From: Echinostoma caproni | Lineage: Eukaryota; Platyhelminthes; Trematoda; Plagiorchiida; Echinostomatidae | Reading direction: 5' to 3' | NCBI GenBank assembly: GCA_900618425.1 | Contig: UZAN01039633.1 | Location: 1,997 to 65,996, forward strand | Length of the DNA: 64,000 nucleotides | In this document: piece by piece, positions 62,726 through 64,000 of the stretch | Layout: every line of letters begins with the position of its first letter | Numbering within the stretch: the first letter of the stretch is position 1 | Translations under genes and position numbers: made by a program | Notes under the pieces: generated by a model | Database searches by the model: none | The model's input: the letters and a program-made list of their open reading frames with translations, nothing else | What the model was told of the DNA's origin: nothing

Positions 62726-64000
62726 AAAATCTTACTTCAGAATAACAGTAACAAAATCAACTCTTCCAGAAATAAGCCTGAATTGTAATGAAAATGATGG
62801 TTGTTAGTCGTAGATGCATTGAGCAAGATCATGTTAGTGACGTTTAGAGACGAAATCTGAACACATACAAGACATATGTGCCACTATGTTTCACGTAATC
62901 GGGGATCTGAGTGTTCAGCAATTCAAGGTCTGACCGAAGTTTATGCATTCTGTTGTAGGATACTTCTCATTGGATTTTGTTCAAATTGAAGCCCTCTGCA
63001 TTGGCCGATTATGCACACTACGCCCCCTTTTCGTTCGAGTGGGACTCGTCTGTAGTGCACTGCTTTTGGAACAGTAGGTTAATATAATAAAGTACACGGA
63101 TACCAATGCGATTAATTTCTGTATGTATTGATTCTGTGTCATATTGTTTGAGAAGGCTTAGAATCAAAAGCCTGTCGCCACCTAATGCTGTTGGTTACCG
63201 GCTTTCCTAGGTGATGCAACATGCTATTTGTATCGGCAATCTGACGCCCTCCAATGGGTGGGTGATGTTTGTTTAAAAGTAAAGTCCCTGTAACTGGCGT
63301 GCTTTGGGGCAAAATTTCCGTGATTTGAATCTCATCACAACCACCATCACAACTTTCTTCGTACAATATTTTGCCGTCATCCAGCCAAGCAGGTCGGTCA
63401 TCCTTTTGAGTTTGTATGTGAATGGTCAGTTCAAATATCAGCGCTTAGTTACCTTAATACAATAAAACTTCATCTCACAGTCGTGCTCACTAAAAGGGAT
63501 GAAAAACGACAAGATCAATATCTACCATGGTCACATTGATTGAGTTCTCGCTCAGAATAAAAGGCTGAACTTTATAAACAAAATACCGAAGGGATCTTTC
63601 TATTTTGCTTCAAATCGATCTGATATTCGATTCAGTCTAACTTAATGTCCTTAAAGGATTTGTCTTTTCTGTATGTGATTCTCATACCATTCCGACGAAC
63701 AACGGGGAACACATTCAGATCATTGCACTTGCACATATCTGAACGGTTAAGTACACGAAGTCTTTAGTACTGTTTTAATTGATCACATGTTGACTACTTA
63801 GAAATCCCTCATAAAGCGAATAATGAATGGCGGGGAAACATTCTACGAATTAAGGCCCAGATACTTGCAATATGGTTAATTCTTTTTGTTTCTTGTGTTT
63901 GCAGATATAATGCTTAACTTATGCTTGAAAGATGTCAAAAACCAGTCACTCAACCACCCTCTTCAACGCATTTGATTGCTATTTTAATGGGCTAAATTTG

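Larger units (their letters stand above)
60118..64000. other. Region upstream of gene D exon 2, no gene recognised
   Basis: This is probably intron 1 of gene D. I searched the minus strand for an EF-hand exon 1 pattern (ATG-xxx-F, D-x-D-x-x-x, donor after 117 nt) and found none. It contains a GA run at 61626-61649, a 20-bp palindrome at 62706-62725 and a faint tRNA-like stretch at 62440-62530. Confidence 0.4.

Noticed and set aside
60118..64000. Exon 1 of gene D within the window
   Set aside because: No minus-strand ATG with an EF-hand loop and a donor after 117 nt was found; the exon is taken to lie outside.

Overview
The window reads as nuclear DNA of a digenean trematode, most like a Fasciola-type liver fluke. 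It is AT-rich and intron-rich, full of tRNA-derived SINE copies and broken Penelope-like retroelements (PLEs), and its only convincing genes are tegumental calcium-binding proteins (EF-hand pair plus dynein-light-chain-like domain), a family known from parasitic flatworms. The species cannot be fixed from the sequence alone. It is a draft assembly: two long N gaps (29528-30311 and 42136-42537) and six isolated single Ns.

Four members of one gene family form a cluster. Gene A (+, 4110-7037) is complete in three exons. Gene B (-, 23593 down to 15733) has three exons and a one-base frame break at an isolated N. Gene C (-, 52635 down to 42046) has three exons, the last split by a gap that appears spurious. 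Gene D (-, 60117 down to 58739) shows exons 2 and 3; its first exon must lie beyond the right edge. Every visible exon 1 is 117 nt and every exon 2 is 89 nt, with the same intron phases (0 then 2), so the genes arose by duplication of one three-exon ancestor. Introns range from about 0.9 to 6.8 kb because repeats have accumulated in them. Gene A converges on gene B; B, C and D run head-to-tail on the minus strand. The EF-hand loops differ between copies: A keeps a canonical first loop, C a canonical second loop, D's second loop has lost its last ligand, and B has a degenerate first loop and a second loop without calcium ligands.

Between and inside the genes: a tRNA-derived SINE family (called SINE-A here) at 1.6, 3.0, 7.4, 7.8, 10.3, 22.2 and 34.5 kb; a second tRNA-derived family (SINE-B) at 21, 41 and 55.6 kb, often in fold-back arrangement and once with a 16-bp target-site duplication; a third tRNA-like copy at 8.7 kb; PLE fragments with GIY-YIG, linker and reverse-transcriptase remnants at 29.3, 30.4 and 32-33 kb and possibly 53.6 kb; a roughly 400-bp unclassified repeat (family C) at 18.9, 31.1 and 51.2 kb; possible LTR-element pieces at 15.0 and 18.2 kb; and TA, GATA, GA and other microsatellites. 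The rest, including most of 8.9-14.5, 35.9-41 and 60.1-64 kb, shows no gene I can support.

All exon boundaries come from splice consensus, frame continuity and similarity between the four copies; there was no transcript evidence.
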